Of a DNA stretch of 64,000 bases, positions 1 through 10,500 are shown piece by piece. The stretch's first letter is position 1; every line of letters begins with the position of its first letter. Source of the DNA: Panorpa germanica (taxonomy: Eukaryota > Arthropoda > Insecta > Mecoptera > Panorpidae); assembly GCA_963678705.1 (NCBI GenBank), contig OY783204.1:27848759-27912758 (forward strand), written 5' to 3'. A program made the translations under genes and the position numbers. The notes below the pieces were generated by a model, which did no database searches, was not told the origin of the DNA, and saw only the letters and a list, made by a program, of their open reading frames with translations.

Positions 1-36
1 AAATCGACCACTAAAAAATGAGGACACAAGCCCATT
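1..36. mobile_element. Terminus of a MITE (ggacacaagcccatt family), cut by window edge
   Basis: The first 36 bases are an exact reverse complement of 491-526. The same terminus occurs, slightly diverged, at about 51401-51437. This looks like the end of an inverted copy lying mostly outside the window, or one arm of a 526-bp foldback. The 37-490 stretch between the arms has no coding signal that I can see. Confidence 0.6.
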
Positions 37-490
37 GAATGAAATCTGTAGTTAAAAAAACCGCCTAACCAAACTGCGCAGTTTGTCGACGGATTTCAAG
101 GTTTTCTGTTTGATTATAATTTTGATGGTCTGTCAAGGTGTCAGATAAAAAAACGTATAAAGAGAATAAAACTATCACTTTCTTAAAGGCTATAAAAATC
201 ATCTCCGTGAAATATTAGCATGCCATTTGCAAGATCAAACGGAACTAAATATATTTATGAATCAAATTTCGCGAAAAGAAATTTTATTTCATTATTGAAA
301 AGGTGAGTAGGAGTGGTCAATAATTATTACCATTATCATTATCTGGTTGCGTTAGAAAGTGTTCGCAAACTGTCAAAACGAATCGTCAATGAAGATGAAA
401 AACATATCCGGCAGGCTTTAAGGAAGTTGTCGTGATACAATAAGATTCGAATCCGATGAAAAGTAACATAATAATTTTTTGGTTAATATA

Positions 491-1066
491 AATGGGCTTG
501 TGTCCTCATTTTTTAGTGGTCGATTTTTCAATTGTTGATTGAAATTGATGTTAATAAATGCATATTGGCGTGTCTATTTTATTAAATATCTAAATGTTGA
601 TGGAGATATAGCAATTAAAAGTTTGAATTGTAGTTTTAGCGCTAGAAATGGTCGACCATATTTGTATGACGTGAAATGCACATTAACGTCAGTTATTTGT
701 TCAGTGCTGTGGTAATGTTTTGTAGCTGTTGGTAATCGAAATAATCAAGTGAAGTCAAAGAATAATAAGTTTTTATTTTATTTAACCCTGTTACGGCAGA
801 CATAATATTAGAATTTTATTGTTCCTTGAAATAGCTGCAAATAATATTTGATATTTTGATATATAAATACATATAGCAGAGATTTATGAGCTGTAAGGTT
901 GGCAGTGGTAGTGATGTCACATGCATTTGGAATGTGTACAACGTTGAATTTTTTAATTGTTAATATCTCCTAACATATAAAGAGTTATTAAAAAAATAAT
1001 TGAACATTTGAGGTTCTAGTAACACACTTTATTAATATATAGTACACTTTTATAGAAATTAAGACA
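491..1066 (+). mobile_element. MITE copy, ggacacaagcccatt family
   Basis: From the terminus at 491 this stretch matches, on the opposite strand, almost all of 50954-51437. Shared landmarks include the runs around 535-620 and 830-1066. This copy carries roughly 135 extra bases around 680-815 and lacks a recognisable right terminal inverted repeat. There is no coding capacity, so it is a non-autonomous element. Confidence 0.7.
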
Positions 1067-1817
1067 ACTACCTTAACCATAAGAGTTGTTAATACATCAT
1101 ATTAGCAAATGGAGTAACAACATGAATACCAATGCAACGCAACAAAATATTTATAAATTTAATAAGTTACGTAGAATATCTTCATTTTGCAATAATTCTT
1201 TTATTTTGATGGATTGATCGTGCCTGACTTTTTATAAGATTTAACTTTCTTTTGTAGCGAATTTAAAACGTACCAACTAAGACCAAGACGTGTTGCTTGA
1301 GGTGACAACTAAAATAAAGGTCACCCGGTCGTAAATAATCAACTATTTGTTATATTTACTAACGGGTTTACACCTGAATGTCAACTTAAAACCAATAATT
1401 TGTTTTTCTATTGTGTTGACAATTTTGAGAGGTCAAATTCTAATAACAATAGCAGCCTGTGCGGTTTTGTTTAATTGCACATCAATATGTTAAGTATTTA
1501 GCTATAAAAACTATTGGTTAATAATTAAAAAAAACCTTGGATTTAAATAATAACAATAAAATTTGACAAAGAAAGACATAATGTGATTATCAGCTTTACG
1601 GATCCTTATAGGAAGAATGTATATAAATAAAAGAATCAGGTTTATGAAGTGGTATTGTCATAAAACAGGTATGGCGAACCTGTGTATTGCGGAACACAAG
1701 TTATCCTTTACGTAAATTCAACGATGTAAAAATAGATCTATATTTTTCCCCATTAAAATAATCATAAAACTTCTTTAGAAAAACTTATTAAAGATTATAA
1801 AATCATAAGAAATCCTC

Positions 1818-2049
1818 TGGGGCCATTCATTAATTACGCCACACGCAAATAGGATCTCTAAATTGTGAGGAGAGTGGAGGGACACATAACTATCGTGATG
1901 TCACATTAATCTAAAATTTAACTTAAGGAAAAATTGCTAAACACAAAGTTAAACTTTAAAAAAAAATTCTAATGTGTGAGAACACGTGATAATGAGGACA
2001 AGAGTTTAAAAAACAATAAAATTTTTGTGACGTAATTTACGGTAGACCC
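1818..2049. mobile_element. Degenerate MITE with imperfect terminal repeats (ttacgccaca / tgacgtaatt)
   Basis: The left end (ggccattcattaattacgcc) and the right end (gacgtaatttacggtagacc) are imperfect inverted copies of each other. A related right end appears at about 54640-54675. Non-coding and AT-rich inside. Family assignment is by eye. Confidence 0.45.
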
Positions 2050-2084
2050 TTATTTAAATTTTACTAGGTTTCGTTTAAGTAAAA

Positions 2085-2253
2085 TAACGAGAGTTCGGCG
2101 GCGACTTATACTGGTATAAACTGGCGATATAACTAAAAAGCACTGACTCACTTATTTTTCTATAATGTGTATAGAAACGAAGAAGATAAAATTCATTATC
2201 GTATTATAAATTTATACCGCTCTTATAACCTCTTTTAAGTATAAGTCTTTAGT
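2085..2253. mobile_element. Short MITE, acgagagttcggcgg family
   Basis: It starts with acgagagttcggcggcgact and runs to a decayed inverted end near 2240-2253. The interior (aaaagcactgactcactt, accgctcttataacctc) is the reverse complement of the better preserved copy at 42794-42986. Confidence 0.65.
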
Positions 2254-2300
2254 GGACTGGATTTAAGAAAATGTAATTTAAAAGAGATTATAACATAGCA

Positions 2301-2470
2301 GCAATTGCGTGAACTCACTTTTTAGGGGTGGGTTCTTTCAATTTCTATTTAAATATAGTTTAAAACATGTATATTGGCTTTTTACTTTTTTTAAATATCC
2401 AAAAATAGTCGGAGGTATTGTTATTTGAATTTATTTTCAACGACTAATTTTTTGTCATATTTTTGACATC
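2301..2470. mobile_element. Partial MITE related to the 6469 and 58284 copies
   Basis: It begins gcaattgcgtgaactcactt and continues through a diverged version of the interior seen at 6469-6600 and 58284-58400. No right terminus could be found. The remaining stretch to 3540 shows nothing recognisable beyond AT-rich DNA. Confidence 0.4.
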
Positions 2471-3550
2471 ATAGAAGTAGTATTAAAGTCTGTAGAATAA
2501 TAAATTGTCGATTTTATTTATTTAGCTATAAGTAATATCTGACGTTTGTGTATCCATCTCTTTTACACACTAGTGTATAACAGAGATTGTAATACATAGA
2601 AAGGAAGAGTTACAAAATGGATATAACGGCTCTTAATAAATTTTAATTATTTGTCAATCTTCAGTACGCAAAAGTTTACCATCCCTGCCTTAAATAAATA
2701 CGCGACTTATGTTTTATGATTATGTAACTATGTTTGTAAAATTGAATATACGCATAAAACGAAACCACAAAAGAGGGCTAACTACGCAGTTAAAAAATGA
2801 TTGAGAAATTTAATTCTCCGTAACAAACAGCTCATAAAAATACAAGAAAGTTTAAAAGGATTTAGTGCATCAGGTGTTGTAATTGTATGAAATATATATT
2901 ATGCATCTTCTGAATCATTCGATGTAGAAATCAGTGGCGTACTGTCACCTTGCCTTGTAGGAAATGGAACCCCTGGATTCTTAGACAAATGAGTAAAAAA
3001 TTATTAAATATTGTGTGTTTAATATATAGTAAGAGAATTTATAAGCAAATTCCCGCATCAAACCGTGCATTTTGTATAGGCAGATTGAAAAAGGGGTGTA
3101 ATCAGTTTCTTTTGTTTATCTGGAAAACTATAACTAACACCAAAATGTTGTAAAGACATTTCTTGTAGATAACAATATTATCTATAACTTTTCTCAACAA
3201 CTTTTTGTTGTAAATTTAATAATAAAAAAGTTATAAACAAAAAGAAATCTAAAATTTATTTTTTTATTTCTTTAAACGATTTTAATACTTAAACGAAAGT
3301 TAATACTTCTTTTTAAAATATTCCAAATAATGTGACAAATTTAGGGCAAATTATGCAATTTTCTTATTTTTCGAAGAATATATCATATTTATTTAATATA
3401 GTTATTGGCACATATATACGATGCCCACTATTTAAATATTTTAATAACGGTTTGTCGGTAGCTGACAACGACAAAGCATGTGTGAAAGTCTTTTCTTCGG
3501 CTGGAGGTTAATCCTCACCTATTGACGTATCAATATTTACATTTTGGACA

Positions 3551-3587
3551 TATATATAAAGGCCTAACCATCAGATAGCATTCAGTG
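3551..3587 (+). promoter_or_regulatory. TATA box and arthropod initiator for the secreted peptide gene
   Basis: A TATATATAAA box lies at 3551-3560 and a TCAGT initiator at 3582-3586, about 30 bases apart as expected for arthropod pol II core promoters. The ATG follows 35-40 bases later. I saw no clear NF-kB (GGGRNNYYCC) site just upstream, so immune induction is not supported by sequence. Confidence 0.7.
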
Positions 3588-3620
3588 TATATTCATCGCT
3601 CTTAAAAACACATACTCAAA

Positions 3621-4826
3621 ATGAAATTCACTTTGGTAAGTGTTCATTATTATTATATTATTACAAATAATTAAATTAAAACAAAATAGTTTCAATAAAT
3701 ATTAATAGATGTCGTTGTTGTTGTAAAATATAACGTTTTACTTTTAGTAATATTTTATTTGAAAAATTAATTATTAAATATAAGTCACAAACCACATATT
3801 TTTGTGTAATTTGTGATATAAGTGTTATATAGGTTATGTTTGTTGTCTATGATTCAGGCGTAGTGATTTCCATAAACCTGAAAACATATTACTCGGCAGT
3901 TATGTTTGTTGCCAGTAAATCAGGCGTAATGTAGTGAAGAACTAAGCCCAACTTTTTCAGTAGGTTGTATTGAAGTTGTTTCGCATAAACATACTTTATG
4001 ATGAGAGGAGGTTTCTACTTTAATATTTATCTATACATAGGGTATACAACTTCGTATATAACGTGCGAAAACAATAGATATAGCAGATGCACTATCATTA
4101 CCTTCAGTATAGTGGTGTATTGAACAACATTAAAATAGAAGCTTGCTCATGATAAAATGTGTTAATGTGAAGCATCCCCAATACACCCCACTAAAGAAGT
4201 AAGTAGTGTGTTCCTATGTTAAAGCATTACCATCAAATTATACTATGGACAATAAATGGGCTAGAAAATAGAGAGAAAAACATAAAGGTGTGCTCATAAA
4301 ATTTGACGGAGGGTGGCAATGCGACCACATTCCATTCCATCCAGTAAAAATTTGTCAGCGATTTTTTCTATTACGTGTACATTTAATATCCAGAGTGGAA
4401 CAAGTTACTCATTTGCCTCTTTCTATGGACACCTACAACTCTATCATTATTAATCGAAATGTGAAAAGTTCATTTGAGATTTATAGGTTAAGTAGAACTC
4501 TCTACATCGTTAATTATTACATAACAATAATGAAGGTAATTGCAAAAAGTAGGTAGATGTAGGTAGATTATTAAATGCTTTTATTTTCTTGTCACTCAAA
4601 ACCTCTTTATAAGTGGAGTCATTAATCAAGGTATTACGCAAATAATAACAGCATTCTTATTTTCTAGGTTATTTTCTTAGCTTTATGCTTGGTGGCGCTA
4701 GCTATGTGTGCACCAGCAGGTGAAACAATCTTCGAACAAGGCGAATCAGGTGCAGCACCTGCATTCAATCCGCAGGATCCTCAAGAGTTCTTCAAACTAA
4801 AGAAAATTCTGAAATGGTTGGGTTAG
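3621..4826 (+). CDS. Small secreted peptide precursor with cationic, amidation-type C-terminus (57 aa)
   Basis: Two coding exons, 3621-3635 and 4668-4826, join in phase 0 across a 1,032-bp GT-AG intron. The first five residues, MKFTL, open a hydrophobic signal peptide (about residues 1-19, likely cut after LAMCA). An acidic, Ala/Pro/Gly-rich middle (about residues 20-44) follows, then the C-terminal FFKLKKILKWLG, and stop. The final Gly could donate a C-terminal amide. Signal, acidic pro-region, short cationic amphipathic end and terminal Gly is the plan of many linear antimicrobial or venom-type peptide precursors. I do not recognise the family, so antimicrobial function is inference; a neuropeptide or other secreted role is possible. 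The intron contains a MITE at 3952-4200. Confidence 0.8.
3952..4200. mobile_element. MITE in the intron of the peptide gene (cagtggggtgtattg family)
   Basis: The left end ctttttcagtaggttgtatt and the right end caatacaccccactaaagaa are inverted repeats. The interior shares a catgataaa-tgtgntaat stretch with the copy at 20636-20784. Confidence 0.65.
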
Positions 4827-5003
4827 GACAAAAAACTAGAGACTCTAGTTGTAACAGCTAAACCTAAAAATATAAACAGTCATTTTCGCTCTCACCAAAT
4901 ACCATATTATCATTATTTATCATTATAAGACAACAAAATCTATCAATTCAAAAGTTTATGTATTTTTAGTCCAATCTGAAAAAATCATTGTTTTGTTGTA
5001 GTA

Positions 5004-5009
5004 AATAAA
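5004..5009 (+). terminator. Poly(A) signal AATAAA of the secreted peptide gene
   Basis: AATAAA lies about 180 bases after the stop codon at 4824-4826, a normal 3' UTR length. Further AATAAA copies follow near 5046. Confidence 0.55.
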
Positions 5010-5349
5010 CATTTGTTATAGTTTTATATAAAAAAATGTCAAAATAAATAAATATTATAAAATTTATTAAATTATGTTTTTATTATTTTAGCAAAATAAT
5101 GGTTAGGGTCCTGGCTAAATATTTAAGGGGGCTTCCGATTCCGTTGGTTCATCAATATTTTCACAATTATCTAGTCCACAGAAGAATATAATTTCTCTTA
5201 TTCCTAGTATGTTTATTATTTGAAATAAAAAAAGATAAATAATATATAAACTACATTAAACGTAAAAACATCTAATAAACATAAAAATATCTTCTACGAA
5301 AGTTACTGGTCATCTGGATTACTCTTTATTGCCTAAAACGGAATAATGT

Positions 5350-5623
5350 TTATTTGTTTATTTAATTTATTTAACGTCGGCCTATTTCCGATGCTGAGTC
5401 CTATCACCGACGACCTCCTTCAATGTTGGCAGTATTTATGGTGTCGTGGCCTCATATATGTGGGCTACACCACTGCCTAATAACTGTATGATTATGTATG
5501 ACCATAATCAATATAAGTTCATAATAACCAAACCCAGAAAATATATATCTGGTCCGGGGATCGAACCCGAAGACACAGCAGTCGGCGTCAAGCATCAATG
5601 CTCTCGCCCACTGTGTCGTCAGG
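5350..5623 (-). mobile_element. tRNA-derived SINE, nearly full length
   Basis: On the minus strand the head (5623 downwards) carries a pol III A-box-like TGGGCGAGAGC and a perfect B box, GGTTCGATCCC, at about 5557-5567. The body ends in an A/T-rich tail. Pieces of the same unit recur at 48071-48139 (same orientation) and 56401-56545 (opposite). Confidence 0.75.
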
Positions 5624-6468
5624 AATATTGTTTATTATTAATATTAACTCGTATTATCTGTAAATCGAAAAAAATATATTCATTATGCCTATATATCAGT
5701 CCCACAACTGTTGGTCTTGTTGCCTATTGATCAGGATTAAAATCAGTCAGTCATGGAAATAAACGCATTGGATTTATTAAATGAAACATGGAAGAAAAGC
5801 AGTTAGACTGATTGTATAATACCAAATGTGTATGCTTTGTAAAAAGGAAGAAGGAAATGAAATGAAAAACAGGGCAAATCAAACAAAATAACTGAGAGAG
5901 TGATGCTTTTGATAATATGTATTACGATATTTAATATATTACACTTCTTTTAAATATTTAAATGTTTTTGTCTAAAACAGTATTTATTAAAGAACACGTA
6001 TTAGAGATATATATAACATATAAATATAATTGATATTAAATATATTATTATATAACACCTATATTTAATTCTTTACATCATTATTATTATAAACAACTCA
6101 CAATAAATTAATTTAAACGTTGTCGGATTTAAAGAATGTGAATTATGAAAATTAACATTTCTAATTAACAAATAAATGCTAAATATCAAAGCATCATTAC
6201 TTAAAAAGCATATTTTTTAATACTTACTTAAATATAATTGCCAAATAACAGCTATATATTATAAAAAGTTTAAACCGATTAAGAAGCTAATTACGTTTAC
6301 ATAAATTAATTAATATATTGATGCAATGTTTTAAAAATTGAATTACAAATTATATATCATACCTATTCCCAATCTTCATTGATGATTTTGTAATACAATT
6401 TCATAAAATTATCGAATTTTACCCTATTAATATTTGATTCTAAAATAAATGAAATATAAAAGCATAGC

Positions 6469-6840
6469 AATGGGTTTGTGAACTCATTAAATTTTTGATT
6501 GGAATATAAAATAATATGTCTATTGACATTTTTATTTTTTTAAATATTCAAAAGTTGTCGGAGATATCGATATTTAAAATTAGAATTTCTGAATATGTTT
6601 GGATATTATTGGATTTTTTGTTCACGACTTTCATAATATCATTGCACGAGTCCCATGTAAATGGTTACAGACATTATTATTAATTTTTTTTGGATTCTGC
6701 TGTATAAAAGAGATAGCAATCTATAAAAGTAAGAGGTTAGAAATGGGACGTGATGTTACAGGACATCTTGTCATGATAGTCAACTGTATTAATATATAAT
6801 ACGGTTTTACAGAAATGAAGACTTGATTCACAACCCCATT
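6469..6840. mobile_element. MITE with aatgggtttgtgaactc terminal repeats
   Basis: The left end aatgggtttgtgaactc and the right end gattcacaaccccatt are imperfect inverted repeats 372 bp apart. The interior resembles 58284-58686. Around it, 5630-7420 is AT-rich and holds nothing else that I can support. Confidence 0.6.
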
Positions 6841-7422
6841 TATAAGAGATATATCCTTTGTCACTAATAATTCTACTTCATTATATTTCTATTATCAATA
6901 TAGTACACTTTAGAGCAAGAAATTTAAATACATATTCCAAATGAGTTACTGTACATAATTAAAATCATTTATAATGCTCTTTTACAATAATAATAATAAT
7001 GATAAATGCGAACTAAAAAGGAAATGAATGATTTGAAAAACTATATGTTGCAAATAGAATATATTTATATTTATAATCAATTAGAATATTTTAAAATTCT
7101 AACAAAATAGTGTATACCACATATATCACCAGTATTATCATAGATCTAATTAATAATACAACAAGAAATAGTCGCTGCTTATCTATTTATGAGAGAATAA
7201 TACATTAGTTATTGCTTATATTTAATACTACCCGTTTTATGTATTTTTATATACAACTGAATGTTATTTAGGTTCTTTATAATAAATAAGGCCTACCATT
7301 TTAAATGTTTATTAAAATTTTAATATATTAATTGATAATTATTTTTAATCGATTTCTATAATAGTAATTGTAAAACTACAAAACTATATGTTTTCGTGCT
7401 TATGTAATACTTAAGTTTACAC

Positions 7423-7428
7423 TTTATT
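7423..7428 (-). terminator. TRAPPC8: Poly(A) signal of TRAPPC8
   Basis: TTTATT on the plus strand gives AATAAA on the minus strand, about 125 bases past the TRAPPC8 stop codon. Confidence 0.5.
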
Positions 7429-7550
7429 TAAATACAGTAACGACATAGGAAAAAGACTTCGATTTAATTGAAATTCATTTGTAGTAAAGTCCTGAAAACG
7501 CTGCATAACAATTCCAAAAATTAGATTGAAATTTACTTACTCTATGAAGA

Positions 7551-10500
7551 TTATTTCACTACCAAAATGTTATTGACACGGCAGGCTTGTCTTTTACTTA
7601 TTCCATTAATCACTGTTAAAATAGATAGTCGACAGCCTAAATCATAAGCTCTAGGAGCTCCAACTGCGGCTTGAAGAAGTAAACTTGTATTAGAATGTGC
7701 TGGAACTGAAGTCAGTAGATGGCTGGGTCCAACCCAACGGTAACTTCCGCTAGCAGTACCAGAGGTCAAAGAGACTGTAGAAACACTGCAATGAAATAAT
7801 ACATTACACAAATCTACTTTACAGAAATATTAACAATAAAATATAATGACATACCTCATATCTGTAACAGTGTCTATTTGTATATCTAGATCAACGTCGG
7901 AGTTGTTTAAAATCACTATGGTTACAGGGACTAAGCATACTGACGAATTCTTAAAATCATGAAATATTTCTTTTTCATGGCGTAAACTAAATGTTAATAA
8001 ATTTTTCTCTACTTCACTTTTGTCTATATTAGATTCTAAATCTTCACCATCTTTAATTCTATCAGGTCCAAATAATATTAAAGGTCCATTTGTTTCAACA
8101 TTAATAATTGTTTTTTCCACGGGTAATTTAACTTCCACATTTAATTTATCTAAAGTAATATAGTTTTGACCAATTCCAGTTCTTTTATTTCCTGATTGAT
8201 CTGTTATATTAGCGATCCATTTAATAACTAATATGGAGTTTATTTGATTTATATTATCAATGGTCTTTGCTATTACATCAACCTTACTCCCTTTTTGGGT
8301 TTGTGTATTTAAATCACTAATTGAAACATTTTCAAATATATTAATGTATTTTTTCTTATTTTTCTTTATAAATTCAAAGCTTGCCATATCTGTGATTGGA
8401 ATGCTACTTCTTGATAGAGGAATTTCTGACAAATATTGTTTGGCTGGATTGCTTGACGGATCTTTATTATCCAATATCCTTCGCGCTTTTAATATAAAAT
8501 GAAATAATTCTTGAGTTTGCAGTTTCACATCTAAAAAATAAAATAAGCATATATATTTTAATTGTTACAAAATGGAAAGCATTAATAATAGTAATAGATA
8601 CTGACCTGGTGCAATACAAAGATTTTCTAATTTCCAACACGGACTAAGTAACAAAGCTTGACACAAAGATATTTCAGTCATAATAAGATGGTGCACTTGA
8701 TTTAAATTTTTAACTGTTACAGTAATATTAAGTGTTTCAACAGCATCACTAGAAACAATTCCAATTCCATCGTCAGTTAACGCGTTAACTATTATTTCAC
8801 TTTGTTTTACAAGATTATATTTTAAATGGTTCATCTTTGTTTCAAACAATTTATTTGAATCAATATAAGTCACTGGATTTAATAGATTTTCGCTTCTTCT
8901 TGCTAGTGCTGATACTTGGATTGAATCATTTATATTTAAATTCCATACATGCCTCAATAGCCGATATCTGAAACAAAACAAACATTTAAATAAATCCTGT
9001 TAATTAAGTTTGTATTATAAGATATATTTTATAACATATATATATTTTTTTTTACCTAGGTATTGCAGAGGAATCACAATTTTCATAATAGAATAAAATA
9101 TTTATCTGTTGTGAGCCCCTTATTAAAGGCGCCCGAAGCCACAGATTAATATTGTGCATTTGTCCTGGAGCTAACATATCTTGTGGTAGTGGAATAGGCA
9201 CAACATGCTGTTTACGAGATTCCTTGTCACGAAGAGTAGGAGACTCGAATTCTATAGGATCTAAAATTATATATAAAACGTGTATATTCACGAAAAATAA
9301 TACCAATACTAAATATCACAATTTTTTCTGTAATTACCATCTGTAAATATACGCATTGGATCGCCCTTTCTTCTAGGTCGTGGAGGACTTTCCTTAATTG
9401 AGTTCAAGGAAACTAACCAAGGTGTTGGCGTTGCCAGATAAAGTTTTGTGAGTCCACAACTTCCAACATTTCGAAGTTCTAGATTAACTTCTTGTATCTC
9501 TTCACTCAATAACTCTATTGGAATTTCATTAAAACTAACCTGTTAATTTAATAACATTAGTTACAGTAATTTCATAAAAAATAAACATTTCATTATTCTG
9601 TTCATAAAACCGACCTGCAAACATGGTGCCTGGTGTACAACTGATATATCTAATCTTTTATCAACTGCGTAATGTTTCACCCCATCTTTTTCTTTCACTT
9701 TTAATCGAACTCCTCGTATTTTAAAGTCCTGTTTTCCAGACACTGACTGTATCATATTGGTTTGGTCTACCACTCCTGACTGATTCGTTAAGCCATACGC
9801 GATACCTATGAAATGGAAATATATTACATACGAGATAAACAATAATAGGTTTAACTGATCTCAATATCCTCACCAGTAATTTTCAGGTCCCCGACATGCA
9901 GTGGAGTAACGTTTAACAATATACACGTTTTAGAATCAATTGGCAGAGTAACACTATTTAATAACTGCGTACAAACAATTGATTGTAAATATTCTTCAGT
10001 ATATTCACTAGTACTAGATGCAAGTTGAGACTCATTGGATATAGTTCCAGGAGAGTAAGGATTGGCAGGATCGTTGAAGGTAAAATTCCAAATCAATTTA
10101 ACATTAATTAATTGTAATAATATTTGAAATGGATTTTGCAGTTCTATAGATAACTGAACTGGTTCTGTAATAGATAATTTTTATATTATTTTTGGAGAAT
10201 GTAATATATTTTGAAAATCATATCTTCCAAAACATACCTCCTACTACAGCAGTTGGCCTATTTGTGTTATTTGTATCTTGTGTGAATAATACATTAGTAG
10301 GTTTAAAAATCATTGGTAATTGACCTTGAGCTTCATGTATTAATACTTCTTCAAGTTTAGCCCATTGATCAGTTCCTTGAAGCTTATCAGTTACTAAAGG
10401 TTGATATCTGTTTAGATTTGCAACAGGGACAGACAATGAAGTACCAGTAGCAGGAATTCGTCCTGGTGTAGATAAAGGAGGTAAAGGAGCTGTTAAAACT

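Noticed and set aside
4290-4556. 88-codon frame in the intron of the peptide gene
   Set aside because: No family resemblance; it lies within the intron next to a MITE and has no promoter of its own.
5446-5730. 94-codon plus-strand open frame
   Set aside because: It overlaps the antisense of the tRNA-derived SINE and resembles no protein; a by-product of the repeat.
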